NCBI GenBank assembly: GCA_033980235.1
Contig: CM067067.1
Location: 35,819,200 to 35,883,199 of the forward strand
Direction of reading: 5' to 3'
DNA from: Diadema setosum
Taxonomy: Eukaryota > Echinodermata > Echinoidea > Diadematoida > Diadematidae
DNA: 64,000 bases
In this document: piece after piece, positions 49,101 through 59,265 of the stretch
Layout of the letters: every line of letters begins with the position of its first letter
Numbering within the stretch: the stretch's first letter is position 1
Made by a program: the position numbers and the translations under genes
Notes under the pieces: model-generated
Database searches by the model: none
What the model saw: only the letters and a program-made list of their open reading frames with translations
Told to the model about the DNA's origin: nothing

Positions 49101-51255
49101 ATCGCCCTCGCAGCCCTACCCCGCAGAACGAAGCGTCGACCGTACACCAAGTTACAGATTTTCGAGCTTGAGAAGGAGTTCCAGTCACATCAGTATCTCA
49201 CCAGAGATAGGCGAGCGCGGTTGTCGCAGTCACTAAGTCTATCGGAGCGGCAGGTTAGCAGTCCTGTAGAATTAATCTGTGTTCATGAAAAATTAACCTC
49301 ACCTAATGCTATAGGTCTCTGAAAAGTTCATAGAGAATAACCCAACAAAATCCACAGGAAAAAAAAAGAGGCAACTCACCTTCTTCTTTTTTGCATTGTC
49401 TGGCAAGTTGTTACAAATCAGTGTTGCAAAATAACCTGATATAATACATAGAGAATGGAAATTTCAAGTTTAAGCAAGAATTGCCATTTCAGCCCCAATG
49501 TGACACTACATACTATTCTGTTAAGACTTGAATTTCTCTGGTCTTTTCATGTTAAACCAGTGTTCGTAATAGGACATATAATATAGAAACAACATAACAT
49601 GAAGAAATGGATTGTGAGTCAAACAAATAGTAAACTTGACACACAAATTTTCATGCTGATTACACCACACCAATCTGGTATCTCCGCGTCAACAATGACG
49701 TACGTATTTGTTAGTAATCATTATCTATCATGGGAGATAAGCTAACTTGCTGTTAAATTCGAGTGTTTCATGTTTATCCACGGCGTGAATCCTAGACGAT
49801 TGGGAAAGTCTCTACACATATCCAAGATTATGCAAGTCTCTCCATAATCGTTTTGAAAAATTACTGACATCCGGCAGGGCTGTGGAATACGTATGTAGCT
49901 CTAATAGTAGCTATTCAATCGTCAAACAAGCTAATCTATCTAAAGCTTGCAATTCCTTTGAAACCTCGAACATTGTCTTTGAACAAACATCATACAGAGT
50001 CACACGCCCATTACTGGTAACGATGTCATTTGGAAAAGACAAATAATTTCTCTGGTTGTTAATTCCTGATTCTCCGAGGTCTTATTTTGTTACTGATTGA
50101 CATGTTATTCAAATCATAATACCATGCGATTATAATAAATATGGAGTAGGATTATGGTAATCTATATTGATATTCCATTTTGACTGCACATATCTCTTCG
50201 TCTTATATGAGTGGTATTTTTTTCGTTGTTGTTGCAATGGTTATACCCCCAACAGCATTAATTGTCCGAAATTTCAATTACTTGCCAAGAAATGAAATCA
50301 CCTTTATGAAATAGCGCGCATTTTTAATCTGAGGAATAAGTCGATTATTGCCATTTTACTAAAAAACAGAAAGAAAGCATGCCCTAGTGTACACTGCTTC
50401 TCAATATGGGTAGAACTGAAATAGAAATGTGTAAAAGAATATTCTACCCTCATATATAACTTCATAAAAACCATGGTGTCGCCATAGTGCTTTATGTTGC
50501 AAATGTGGTCGTACGAATGTAAATTGCCATTTACAGGAACTCGTAATGAGCGTAAAATTTGCGGGCAAATCAAAGACTGCCGTAAGGCTTTATGCCATTT
50601 CTCAGTAAGAGGGGAAAAAGTGGAGCAGCACTACTATCTTCTTTATATTGTATCTAGATATCTGATAGAATCTTTTGTCTAGGGGCAATCCTGGAAAGAG
50701 TCATGATGTATACATTACAACTTGCTTCATGCTTCAATTTTCCAACACTCTGACTGTGAAAACAATGAAAGAAGGGATTTTTTTTTTCGTCCTCTCCGTT
50801 TTGAATAATATCTTTATTTGTGCATGACATTTGATTTCTAATTTCACAATGAAAAGAATTGATGATAAATGAATAAATGGAAATAATAGCACTTAAAACT
50901 TATGAAAAGTATGATATTCAAGGTTGCATAATACTTTAAAGTAGTTACATTCCCGTCATACAGGTATGGAAGCGCACTTGTTATTCTTTCACATTTTGAG
51001 GCATGGCATTTGTTATAACATTAAAGATGAATGCTAGTTCAAACTGTCTTAGTAGAAGTTTAATAAAAAAGAACAACAAATGAACGTAAAAGTTATGATT
51101 ATTTTTATTTCTATTTTCTTTCCTTCTTGTTCACCCCTTCTCAGGTAAAAATATGGTTTCAGAACCGACGCATGAAGCAGAAGAAATTAAATGAACGCGA
51201 GAAGAAAGCGGGGGCCAGTTCTGGATCAAAATCGAGCGACAAATCGTCTGGATAA
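36276..51255 (+). CDS. Hox11/13b: Posterior (Abd-B class) Hox transcription factor, three coding exons
   Basis: Sequence-specific nuclear DNA-binding protein that sets posterior axial identity in the family. Join of 36276-36879, 49072-49253 and 51145-51255 gives 298 residues with matching phases (1/1, then 0/0) and GT/AG at every junction. The homeodomain is residues 219-278, starting [10 protein letters not shown]. Helix 3 has WFQNRRMK with the invariant W48, F49, N51 and R53, and Q50. PYTK at positions 7-10 and the short C-terminal tail (20 residues) fit posterior Hox proteins. A lone Trp (W210, in TPSW) lies 9 residues before the homeodomain, where posterior Hox proteins keep a degenerate Pbx-contact motif. 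Intron 2 falls between homeodomain residues 44 and 45. Class is certain; Hox11/13 group is likely for an echinoderm; the b paralogue is a guess (11/13a and 11/13c are not excluded). No second Hox homeobox was seen in the window. Confidence 0.9.
40094..40129. repeat. (AT)n microsatellite
   Basis: Uninterrupted AT units inside Hox intron 1. Confidence 0.95.
40336..40407 (+). repeat. (CA)n microsatellite
   Basis: CA units with a few CCC and GA/CG interruptions; alternating purine-pyrimidine, potentially Z-forming. The complementary frames encode only Val/Cys or Thr/His runs. Confidence 0.95.
42591..42916. repeat. TA-rich tracts flanking the foldback
   Basis: TA/TG-imperfect microsatellite blocks at 42591-42642 and 42881-42916, the second touching the left arm of the inverted repeat that follows. 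Confidence 0.85.
42917..43072 (-). mobile_element. 44-bp inverted repeat enclosing a hammerhead-ribozyme-like core
   Basis: Arms 42917-42960 and 43029-43072 match at 43 of 44 positions. On the minus strand the 68-nt interior reads, in order: CCGAGGA (43010-43004), a GATCC/GGGTC-type stem with a GTGCA-type loop, GAAA (42986-42983), then an ATTTG/CAAAT stem. This is the order of a type I hammerhead (CUGANGA, stem II, GAAA, stem III), with the inverted repeat extending stem I. Position 4 of the core is C where U is required, and the cleavage triplet is not clean, so it is probably inactive. Hammerheads of this layout are known in Penelope-like retroelements; assignment to them is inference. TA microsatellites on both sides fit such insertions. 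Confidence 0.5.
43111..43171. repeat. (TA)n microsatellite
   Basis: Long TA tract with two CA interruptions, about 40 bp to the right of the foldback. Confidence 0.95.
43172..45701 (+). other. Hox intron 1, middle part
   Basis: 43240-43490 looks like a diverged retroelement 3' end on the minus strand (TTTCATTTCATTTTATTTATT start, GGTTCCCC block), and 44465-44605 like a + strand tail (AAAATAAAACC...CAATAC). A repeat-poor, less AT-rich patch lies at about 44815-45120, followed by a G run at 45149-45167. None is a supported gene. Confidence 0.4.
44815..45125 (+). promoter_or_regulatory. Candidate intronic regulatory patch
   Basis: Higher GC than the rest of the intron, no recognisable repeat, and open in more than one frame without coding-like content. 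It contains CATCCACGTG, GGCCATGACC and CCGGCGATTTAGACCC words. A regulatory role is inferred only from composition and location 4 kb before the homeobox. Confidence 0.25.
45702..46021 (+). mobile_element. TTAAAGG-type element family D, copy 1
   Basis: Long near-identity to 58105-58430 in the same orientation, e.g. GGCATAATTTACCATTTGCA (here GGGCATAATT...), AAAATGTGAGTTAGGGATAG, GATATCTCCTTATATTTTAG and CAGGATGTTTTGTG. The right end is not clearly preserved here. Noncoding. Confidence 0.75.
46194..46761 (+). mobile_element. TTAAAGG foldback family A, complete copy
   Basis: Ends are inverted: TTAAAGGACAAGTTCACC at the left and GGTGAACTTGTCCTTTAA at the right (perfect over 18 bases). The whole element is one long imperfect palindrome with arms of about 280 bp: CGCTGGATGAGAAGACTACT in the left half pairs with AGTAGTCTCCTCATCCAGCG in the right. 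It is non-autonomous. Fragments of the same family lie at 9484-9598 and 58967-59265. TTAA at both ends suggests a TTAA target, as used by piggyBac-type transposases, but TA cannot be excluded. Confidence 0.85.
46997..47640 (-). mobile_element. L1-like non-LTR retrotransposon 3' end, antisense in Hox intron 1
   Basis: Minus-strand 47595-47233 encodes the last 120 residues of an ORF2-like protein. A zinc-binding motif CTFC-x9-H-x4-C sits near the start, then LMFGFIEDW, then [16 protein letters not shown]. These match the zf-RVT and post-zinc region of L1/Tx1-clade reverse transcriptases, which usually read NDRLY..K, CxFC...E...H....C, KYFIY. The homologous frame extends slightly upstream ([17 protein letters not shown]) before breaking near 47625. 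A 3' UTR of about 235 bp ends in AATAAAATGTTTAAAAAAA at 47015-46997. The endonuclease and polymerase core are absent. Confidence 0.75.
47640..48062 (+). mobile_element. Non-LTR retrotransposon 3' tail, sense in Hox intron 1
   Basis: The end reads GGGCTCAATTGAAAATCAGG, then a GGGCCCTGAA block, an ACTACCCTGTT block, AATAAA and (AATA)n at 48038-48062. This is a common 3' terminus of CR1/L2-like elements in marine deuterostomes as I remember it. The 5' limit is uncertain; it abuts the antisense L1-like fragment. No coding part remains. Confidence 0.55.
48063..49071 (+). other. Hox intron 1, last part
   Basis: AT-rich with a (TG)n tract at 48976-48996. It ends CTTTTCTGCAG at 49061-49071, a good polypyrimidine/acceptor pair for exon 2. 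Confidence 0.6.
49072..49253 (+). CDS. Hox11/13b: Hox coding exon 2 (homeodomain residues 1-44)
   Basis: The first two bases complete an Ala codon split from exon 1; then [16 protein letters not shown] leads into the homeodomain at [10 protein letters not shown]. It covers helix 1 (ELEKEF with L16 and F20), helix 2 ([13 protein letters not shown]) and the turn up to SERQ, ending exactly after Gln44 at the donor GTTAGC (phase 0). If intron 2 were retained, the frame would stop 23 codons later without helix 3. Confidence 0.95.
49254..51144 (+). other. Hox intron 2, inside the homeobox
   Basis: 1891 bp, GTTAGC to CCCCTTCTCAG. AT-rich. 50806-50880 may be another decayed retroelement tail (TCTTTATTTGTGC... 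with TAAATGAATAAATGG). No other feature recognised. Confidence 0.8.
51145..51255 (+). CDS. Hox11/13b: Hox coding exon 3 (recognition helix and C-terminus)
   Basis: Acceptor TTCTCAG precedes GTA AAA ATA TGG; the exon encodes [16 protein letters not shown] (homeodomain 45-60) and a 20-residue Lys/Ser/Gly-rich tail ending SSDKSSG and TAA. It has only 36 codons and lies outside any long open frame. Confidence 0.95.
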   Translation, partial: VKIWFQNRRMKQKKLNEREKKAGASSGSKSSDKSSG

Positions 51256-52200
51256 AACGAATTACTCGCTGTGCTTTCTTTGCCCGCTTTGGACATTCAG
51301 GAGATGGACTTTCTAACCACCTGCCGTTTCGCCTTATCCGTTACCTAGGAAATAGCATCACTGTTCTTTTTTTTTTCCTGCAGAAAACAAACAAGATCAA
51401 CAGCCCAGAGAAAGCCATTGTACAACTATCCACCGTTCTAAATAATAAATTATGATGTTGGGATTCCAGGCGAGCGTGGTGGCACATGCTTTCGGATGTT
51501 TTGCCAGGACATACGGGAATCCCGAAACGAAGCATACAGACATTGACAGAAGACTGTGTCATTGCCACTTCGCTACATCCGACAAGATTGACTCTATTCT
51601 TTCTTTTCTTTTCTTTTTTTGATAAAGAGAAGTACGATAAAAGCCAGCGATCCAGTCGATTGATTAAAGGCGATACATGCAGGCACTAAGCACACATCGT
51701 GTATTTCTTTGTTTCTGATGTCTGCACCATTGTGAAATATGAAAGACTTCGCATGTGGGCATGGATGATGAACTGCCAACTTTCGATTCATAGGAGTCAT
51801 TGCGTGAAAGAAAATAGGAATAAATCTGCACCACCCTTCTTTCAGCATGTTCAGCCCTGCTGTATCGAACGTTCGTTGTAAGAGTAATAATCATGGTCAT
51901 ATAATACATCATGTTTTGAGAAAAGTTGTTGTTTGATGTATTCCATGTGTTACCTAAGTGAAATTTAGGATTTTGGAAAGCAGTTTTAAGTAATTTTATC
52001 TTTCGTAGTCCATCAGTTTTTTTCTCATCAGGTTTTGCTCAGGCAAGAGCTTTTGAGGGAGATAATTATAGTGTCAGATATGTATCATGCACTGCGAATC
52101 TCTTGTGTTCAGTGAATGATCTACTCCGCCAAAATAAAGATAGACGACAAATGGACGAAGATCACCAAGAAAAAGGAGTAGAAAAGATTGATCGTGTTGG
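51256..52200 (+). other. Hox 3' UTR candidate
   Basis: Repeat-free, moderately AT-rich sequence directly after the stop. AATAAA occurs at 51444-51449 and 52133-52138, so the transcript end is unresolved; further AATAAA words lie at 53521 and about 55734. Short frames on both strands here are incidental. Confidence 0.4.
51444..51449 (+). terminator. Candidate poly(A) signal AATAAA
   Basis: First AATAAA after the Hox stop (189 bp downstream), followed by TG-rich sequence (TTATGATGTTGGG). The alternative at 52133-52138 lies just before the tandem repeats. Confidence 0.35.
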
Positions 52201-52700
52201 TAGAGCAACAACTTGAGTGACCGGAATTTCCCTTGCTTGGAGATCTAATTTAATGCCATTAGCAGGGCTATTCAGCATACTCTCTGCATGCACACACAGT
52301 TTCTGTATCTCCTCGGAGACATATATATGCATTTCGTTTCTTGAGTAGGCAAGCTACACAGCTAAAAGAACAGTAGTTTTGTAGAGCAACCACTTGAGTG
52401 ACCGGAATTTCCCTTGCTTGGAGATCTAATTTACTGCAATTAGCAGGACTATTCGGCATACTCTCTGCATTCATAGCTTCTGAGACATAAACATTTTTTT
52501 TTTCTTGAGTAGGCATGCTCCCAGGTGAAAGAACAGATGATTAGATTTACAGAGCCACCACTTGAGTGACCGGATTCTCCGTTGCTTCGAGACTGTATAC
52601 TAGGATCAGCAGGACTATTTGGCATACTCCCTCCATATTTAGTTCCTGTAGCCTCGAAGACATAAACGTGCATTTCTCCTATTGAACAGAGGCGAAAGGA
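52201..52700. repeat. Three-copy tandem repeat downstream of the Hox gene
   Basis: Units start at about 52201, 52382 and 52551 (181, 169 and about 150 bp). Each opens with TAGAGCAACAACTTGAGTGA or a near match, then CCGGAATTTCCCTTGCTTGG, a TTAGCAGGACTATTCGGCAT block, GAGACATA and TTCTTGAGTAGGCA. Units 1 and 2 are closest; unit 3 has diverged most. Minus-strand frames through the units share only a short SMPNSPA segment and then shift frame relative to each other, so they are not coding. Confidence 0.85.
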
Positions 52701-55700
52701 TTAATTACAATGTTGCTGCATAGCCGGCTGATATGTCCAGCATTGCTAAATAAGTTAGATCGGATTTCAAGCTTCCGCTGGATCAGAAAAAAAAAAATCA
52801 ACCCAAACAGAAACGTCATGATTATTATAACTCTTCTATTACATTCGACGCCAAGAAATAAGCATTTGACATTCATAGAAGAGAAACGCGGAAGCCGTTC
52901 ACCATTCGTTTTATAACAGCTAATCAGAGTCACTTGAAACATGAACGAACTCATGACTGATCCTTACAGTAAAAGAATTACTCAATGTTCCACTGCCGAC
53001 TTGTGTTATCTAATCCATGTTGTTACCCAGTGGTTGCCGGAAATGTGATGAAAGTAATGGTGCTTTGAAGCAACATAGAATCAACATCGTTTTAAAACCA
53101 TATGAAAAATAGGCAACCAAAAGCTGGAGTTGTGTTCAGGATTTGCTTGATAGTGTTAAAGTTTTGTTGGTGTTTTAACTGCCCTCTTTAATGTTGCACT
53201 AATGAGAATGTATCGGTTTTGTCATTATCTACTGTGTGATTTATGTTTGCCTAAAAATTCTTGAACTATAGTTTCATGAATACAAGTTGTTATCATATAC
53301 GGCTTTATTCAGAAACACATGCAGCCATGCCTCTTCAATTGGATTTTTGTCTATAATATCAATTCTTACTGCCGTTTATTTGATTATGTTAAGACTTGCA
53401 CAAATATTATGTATATAGTTAGATTCACATTTTTTCTTGCCAAAAATGTAGTGTTTGAAAGTATTGTGAACGTGCATCATTCACCCAGTCTAAGTTCGAT
53501 AATCTTCGTTAGTTGGTAAAAATAAACCAAACAATCTTTGCATTGCTCATGTACTTTTAAAAGACAATCTCATCTGATTATGGTATTACTGCAAAACATC
53601 GTTTGCATGTTTTGCATTCTCAAAACTCGGCCTGCAAGTCTGTGTTTCGTTTGTCAGTAATCTGCATGCTGTTGTCTTATCTGGATACTGACTTCCTCAA
53701 GTAAACTTTTGGAAATACGTTCCTTCAGAACACTTGAGATTTTTTTTCAGCAACCCATAAGACTGTCATAACAGTATCAGTATAATATTGATGTAAAAGT
53801 AAAGTTCGGGCAAGTGTATTATCCGAAGTCAAATTTAATGTAGACTGTAGTAATTAAGTAAACGCGTTGTTTAAATACGGGAACCGCAAAATGTAAAGTA
53901 TTTGGAGAATTACCTTTTCATTTTTGGCAGTTGATAAATGCAGGGGCGCAGTGTACCTTATATTTGATTAAGACAAATTCACAACATTCAATTTGAGGAG
54001 AGTTTGATCTTCCCGAAATCTGAGGGACCTCGGCAACAAAATCTCAGGGACTCCATATTATGCATATACGCTAGGCAAGTGAACTTACACAAAGACCTTA
54101 ACGGAAATAATTATGTCTATAAGGATGGGGAAGTGTTCACTAGCAAATCACAATTTACTTTAAGTTTTGGGAAGAATTATTTGATGTACGAACTATACTG
54201 ATGAGGACTAAGATAGCATGTGCTTCTCGAATTAAATTGATATGTATTCGAGCATTTTCTTTGCACTGATCAATATTGACCTCATCCTTCTAACTGCGGT
54301 GTTTGCCAGCGACGCTTTTATACAAAGTCGTGTCGAAGACAACATGTAGTGCATAAAAACCAACAAGTTTTCAATGACTTAGTAGGTTGACTTCAGGTGA
54401 ATTAACACTCAAACATGCGACACATGTGATAGATCTATGAAAACACTGCTCTATTTTAGAAAAAAAAAAGAAACACCACGAATACGAACAAAAGGACAAA
54501 AAGTCCACTGTAAGAAAGCTTGCTACAGCAAAGCTCGCAATAAGAGTCTAGAAGTAAATAATTTCATTTCTAAAATGGGAGGTCTATGTGTAATTAGTTT
54601 TGAACTTCAGACTGCCAATGTTTTGAGTAGAAAGTAAGCTGGCTTCACTTTTGCTGTGCTAGAGATGGTATTGCCACCATTTTAGACGGAACGGAAAAGT
54701 TGGGTTAAGAATCTTTCAGGCAGCCTGTCATTAGAACACTGGAGGTCGAAACTTAATGGTACAAAAAAGTTAAAAGTGTAGTTATCTTGAATTACATGTT
54801 AATCAGAGAATGTAACAAGTAAAATTTAAGCCACATACTTCTTGGTCAAGACATAAATTTTTCATTTTCAATTGTTTATATGTGTGTGTTATGATGAAAA
54901 ATATTTGCAAATTAGTGTGGGCAGTTGAAGGTTTGTTTGTTTGTTTGTTTTTCTGTCGTTTTGTTTAATGCCTAAATCTAGTTTAAATGGATACTCACAT
55001 TATTTGTTGATAGATCGCAGGCAAGTCCGGGACAAGCTTAAAAGTTGTCGTTGATAAGCATTGTTACGGAATGTGAGTGAGATTTGACTGTATGTAATTT
55101 GGAAGTGGCTCATCTTGACCTGGCAGACGCTGCAACAATGTAGGTCAAATTTCTGATGTTTTCATATGTTTGTCTTGGTTAGTTTTATTTTAGGGGGTTT
55201 GATAACGTAACAAAGAGCTATTTACTTTAAGAGAATTTGATTCAAGGTATTACATTCAGCTGACATCCGATAAGTACTGTTGTTATATCCTGCAATTTTT
55301 GCCTGTAAAGGCATCTGGACAATTCATTTGAATAATTATGATATGAATAAATGTGAAACCACCAGTCTTTTTTGCTATACTGCATGCACTTAAACGCTCG
55401 AAAGTGGTGATTTGATGAAGGAAGCAATCAGCATTAATTGGGGAAGGCTCTTTGATAATAAACGAACAAATTCAATTCTGTCCACATTATCGTCAGTTTT
55501 TATGCCGAGAATTCTTCATAAGTGCATAATGTTGATATGCACAAAAAACCACTCTGATGTTATAGAGCGTCTCGCTATATGTACAATTTGCATGAGTGTT
55601 TACGTTAACTTTATCTTTTGTTTAAGTGCTTATCAAAGATATTGATGTCGGAATCCAAGCCAAGAATTCCGTTTGCATCAGACGAGAAAGATAATCGGAA

Positions 55701-58104
55701 TATGTTTTGTAGAGGGTCTAGAATGAATTTGTAAATAAAAGTGATATTACACAATGAAATATTGTCGTTTCAAATATAATTAAATGACTCTTGGCATGGT
55801 GTGAATGAGTAGAAACAATGAATGTTCATATCCCTCAGCCATCTGTAGATAAACTATAAGAACAACAATACTTATAGTCAACCTTCGTTTTCATATAATT
55901 CTTTTTTTTCATGTAGTCGTTTTGTTCAGTAACAATTTCGACTGGTATCAGTCGCGTAATGCTATTATCTTGTCTGTATGCCTCGGACGGGTGTGTTTTG
56001 TTTTGTTCGTTGTTCTTCTCTTAAAGAAATTGCCTATAAGATACAAGATGAATGCGTCTGACGGTAGTTGATTATAACAAACTTCTTATAATACTCTGCG
56101 CAGAACTGATGGTTACCGAATTTTGGCAACCATGTTGATGTGACGTGATGGTATTGCAGGGAATTTGATTTGTATCCTTATAGGCGAATGATTCCCTGTA
56201 ACGTCATATAAAATCAACGCTTTATCTTCGTTGATTTTTACCAGCAAAATGCTTCATTTAAGTCATGGATACAAAAATGGCCAAGCAATAAAAAGTGTTT
56301 ATAAAATATCTGGTAATAGTGAAATCAAAATATCTGATAATAGTGAAATTGAATTTCCCTTGAGCCAGGAATATTGAAGTCGATTTTTGGTTGTCCCGAA
56401 TTTTTTATATCTGTAGACAATTGTTTATGATAACTACCACATCTTTTGTGAAAATTGTGATATGATTGACTATTCGGGAGGCAACTATGTTTTGCGTGTG
56501 TTATCTATTTGTGCTCCCACAACTGAGAATTCAATACGTCCTGAAATTTTGTCTATCAGTCTGCAAACAGGTAGCTCATGTGAGATGACATCGAACAGCA
56601 AGTATCGAAGGCAGGGGACTGATAATACTCTCTGATAATAATAACTTGGACTAATCACCGAATTGAACAGACGGAAAACAATGTTATTTGATACAGAATC
56701 CCACAACCTCCGTTTCATTTTGAAAGAGTCTAAGTCCTTTTGAATAGATGGTATATCTGCATGTTCGTTCATTTTATATATCGACAATGGAGCTCGACCA
56801 ATCATATTTATAGTGACCGATGGCGCATTATGTATCATAACCCTGCCAACCGCAGTCCCGAGTGGCTCAGACCAGCACGGCATATTCACATAGAAAAGCA
56901 GCCGTTCAACACGTCAGTGTTTCATTCACAAGTTGGTGCGAAAATATCCGATTAAAATGGAACAATCCAATTCAAAATGCAACGTATGTGATATAATCTG
57001 AGGGAGTTCAGACTGCGTTCTCATTTTTTTTCTCTCTCTGGAAGACCTTCAAAAGACACCGCCAAAAACTCATTGCCAATGCCTGTCGTAAAACCAGAAT
57101 AAATGAGGCCAAGGCCCTTTGCGGCGAAGGAACCGACTGTGCCATGTGTTCAGAGAAGTATCGAGTGACTATTGAAACATTCCAAATTATCATTAGACAG
57201 ATATTATTCTTCACATCTTAAACTCGATTTGATGGAAGACCACCTTAGAAGGCCTTGGTCTATATTCATTCACCATCAAGGAAATAACAATGATGTTGTG
57301 GGACGTAGAATATATTATGCAGGTTGATGTTTGTCGAAAACATTAATTATCTATATTGATTTCGTTAAAATAATCCGAATTGAACAAACCATGACATTCG
57401 ATATCTTATACCCATTGCATTACACTGTTCTTATCCAAAGCACTGGTCGTGTCATGATCAGAATACTGCGACAAATAAATCCGTTACTATAAAAAACACC
57501 AAACAATACAAAACATTGCCTGCTCAACAGTTACTTAGTATCAGGAATAAATCACACTTTAAGAAAAGGATCGAGTCAGTAGTGGTTAAACACAAGTATG
57601 CACAAAGACATTCTTGAATGACTTGAGCTATTCATATCATACATAGAGACCGTGTGTACTTATCGTAAGCTGCAGTAATTATCTGAGTATCTCCGTCAAG
57701 GATTTTTGCGTGCGTTTGTTTGTTTATTTTGCAGTTTGTCTGTAGAGTGTGTCAGTAGTTATGCATTATTTTGTTGAAATTCTTTTATTGTAGCACAGTT
57801 ATGGCAAATGGGACATGAATTTTGCTGACGGTGGTGATCCATATTATGATGACGAGACAGTTTTTTTTTCTCTCCTTGTATAGAATCATTTACTAGTGTG
57901 ATTTTTTTTATTTCTTTATTTCTTTATCTATCTTACATGCTGCAACTATAAAATGGGGCGTAATAAATGAAGCAGAACAGCATCTCCAAGAGGTCCGTGA
58001 TACCCTAATCCATGTGTAGTATTGTAATGTACAAAATGGGGGAGGGGGAGTTCAATTCTGTATTGTGAGATAAGAAAGAAAGTAAAATGGTTGGAGGTGT
58101 GTAC
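52701..58104. other. Intergenic or extended 3' flank, nothing firmly recognised
   Basis: More than 5 kb without an identified repeat or gene, AT-rich. The 134-codon minus frame at 56485-56889 is more balanced in composition than most but matches nothing I recognise. The quiet character up to about 55.7 kb would allow a long 3' UTR or conserved noncoding DNA. Confidence 0.4.
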
Positions 58105-58471
58105 TTAAAGGCATAATTTACCATTTGCAGATGAAACAAAACCCAGCATTAGTGCTTTAAAATAGTTCTAAAATGTGAGTTAGGGATAGAAACAACCACT
58201 GTAAAAATTTGAATCGGTAAAATCAAGGTTAAGTATTGTTAAATATACAAAATGTAAGCGATAATTATAATAGAAATGCTTCCCAACTAAACCGTCTACA
58301 GTTACGGTTTATTGAGAAAAATACAGATATCTCCTTATATTTTAGGCTTTATCGCGAAAATTGTATATGATAGGATGTTTTGTGGTACAACAGACGTACA
58401 CATTATGTATTAAATGTCATATCTTTAATTTGTTTTAATCACTGTTCCCAAAGGAAAAACGGGGCCTTTAA
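58105..58471 (+). mobile_element. TTAAAGG-type element family D, copy 2
   Basis: Left end TTAAAGGCATAATTTACC. The proposed right end, reverse-complemented, is TTAAAGGCCCCG, giving an 8-bp inverted terminus. The body is highly similar to 45702-46021. Confidence 0.75.
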
Positions 58472-58531
58472 CGAGTCATGACAGGAGGTAGGAAAAAAGC
58501 AATCATGAGTGGTTATTCTAGCTGGGAAATG

Positions 58532-58963
58532 TTACAAGAGACTTGCGGATGATTTTCAGACTATAGATTTGTTGTACTTTGTACAGACCGAGTTTCAGAA
58601 TATAAATAGTGATTGGTACTGGGAATAAGAATGTTTTCAAAATTTACAGCAAATGACAATGAACAATGGCAACTTCACCATAAGAATGCACAAGTTGGGG
58701 CTCAAAGCAGCAGAACAAAAGAAGACATCATGCATCAATTCGTGTTAAGCAAGCACTATTGTAATGGAATTACATTGCTACATTTCTGAAATATGTGAGC
58801 CTCCTATGTCGTCATCCTTGTTTAGTGTAAGTTATTTTGGGTTTTTCAGAGTATTGGTTCTCTGCTAAAGGACCACAATAAATTCTACAATTCTGTACAT
58901 GGAATTGTTGATTTATGTACTACATGATGTGAAATTATGAAAATCGTCTGGAATGCTCCTTTC
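58532..58963 (-). mobile_element. TTAAAGG foldback family B, inverted copy
   Basis: Reverse-complement relative of 18342-18810. The ends here are GTTACAAGAGACTTGCGGAT at the left and AAAATCGTCTGGAATGCTCC at the right. Shared internal blocks include GTTGGGGCTCAAAG and AATATGTGAGCCTCCTATGTC against its complement. The terminal TTAA is lost at both ends. Confidence 0.75.
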
Positions 58964-58966
58964 ATT

Positions 58967-59265
58967 GCATGATGTCACATGCGTTGAACGACACAAGGAA
59001 AGTGTAAAGATAATTTTACAAAATTCTATTTTTTTTAATGCACGTTATAATTTCTTCGAATTGTTACTAATCGTATATAGGGTGATATTATTCCCCTTGC
59101 CTTGTGAAAGACGCAAGTCAAGTGTTCTTTTACTGTGCGAGAAAAGTGAAAATTTGTTTGAGTTTTCTTTATATTTTCTTTATATCGTTCTACACACGTG
59201 ACATCACAAGCTGTAGTAGTGCTCTCGTCCAGCTGTGACTGAACAGAAACTTCAAAAATTTCCCT
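58967..59265 (+). mobile_element. TTAAAGG foldback family A, internal fragment
   Basis: Aligns with the central 300 bp of 46194-46761: GCATGATGTCACATGCG against the TGATGTCTCATGCG region, GGTGATATTATTCCCCTTGC against GGTAATATTATTCCCATCGC, then CGCAAGTCAAGTG.TCTTTTA. The left arm is replaced by the inverted family B copy and the right arm is missing. Confidence 0.75.

Noticed and set aside
49254..49322. Homeobox frame continuing past Gln44 as a natural end of the protein
   Set aside because: The continuation lacks helix 3 and is not homeodomain-like, while a perfect phase-0 acceptor and [11 protein letters not shown] follow at 51145.
52268..52673. Two overlapping minus-strand frames sharing SMPNSPA across tandem units
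   Set aside because: Similarity comes from the DNA repeat; the units are out of frame with each other after the shared segment, so there is no sign of protein selection.
56485..56889. 134-codon minus-strand frame with fairly balanced composition
   Set aside because: No recognisable motif, no splice flanks examined convincingly, no second supporting exon; kept only as a note in the flanking region.
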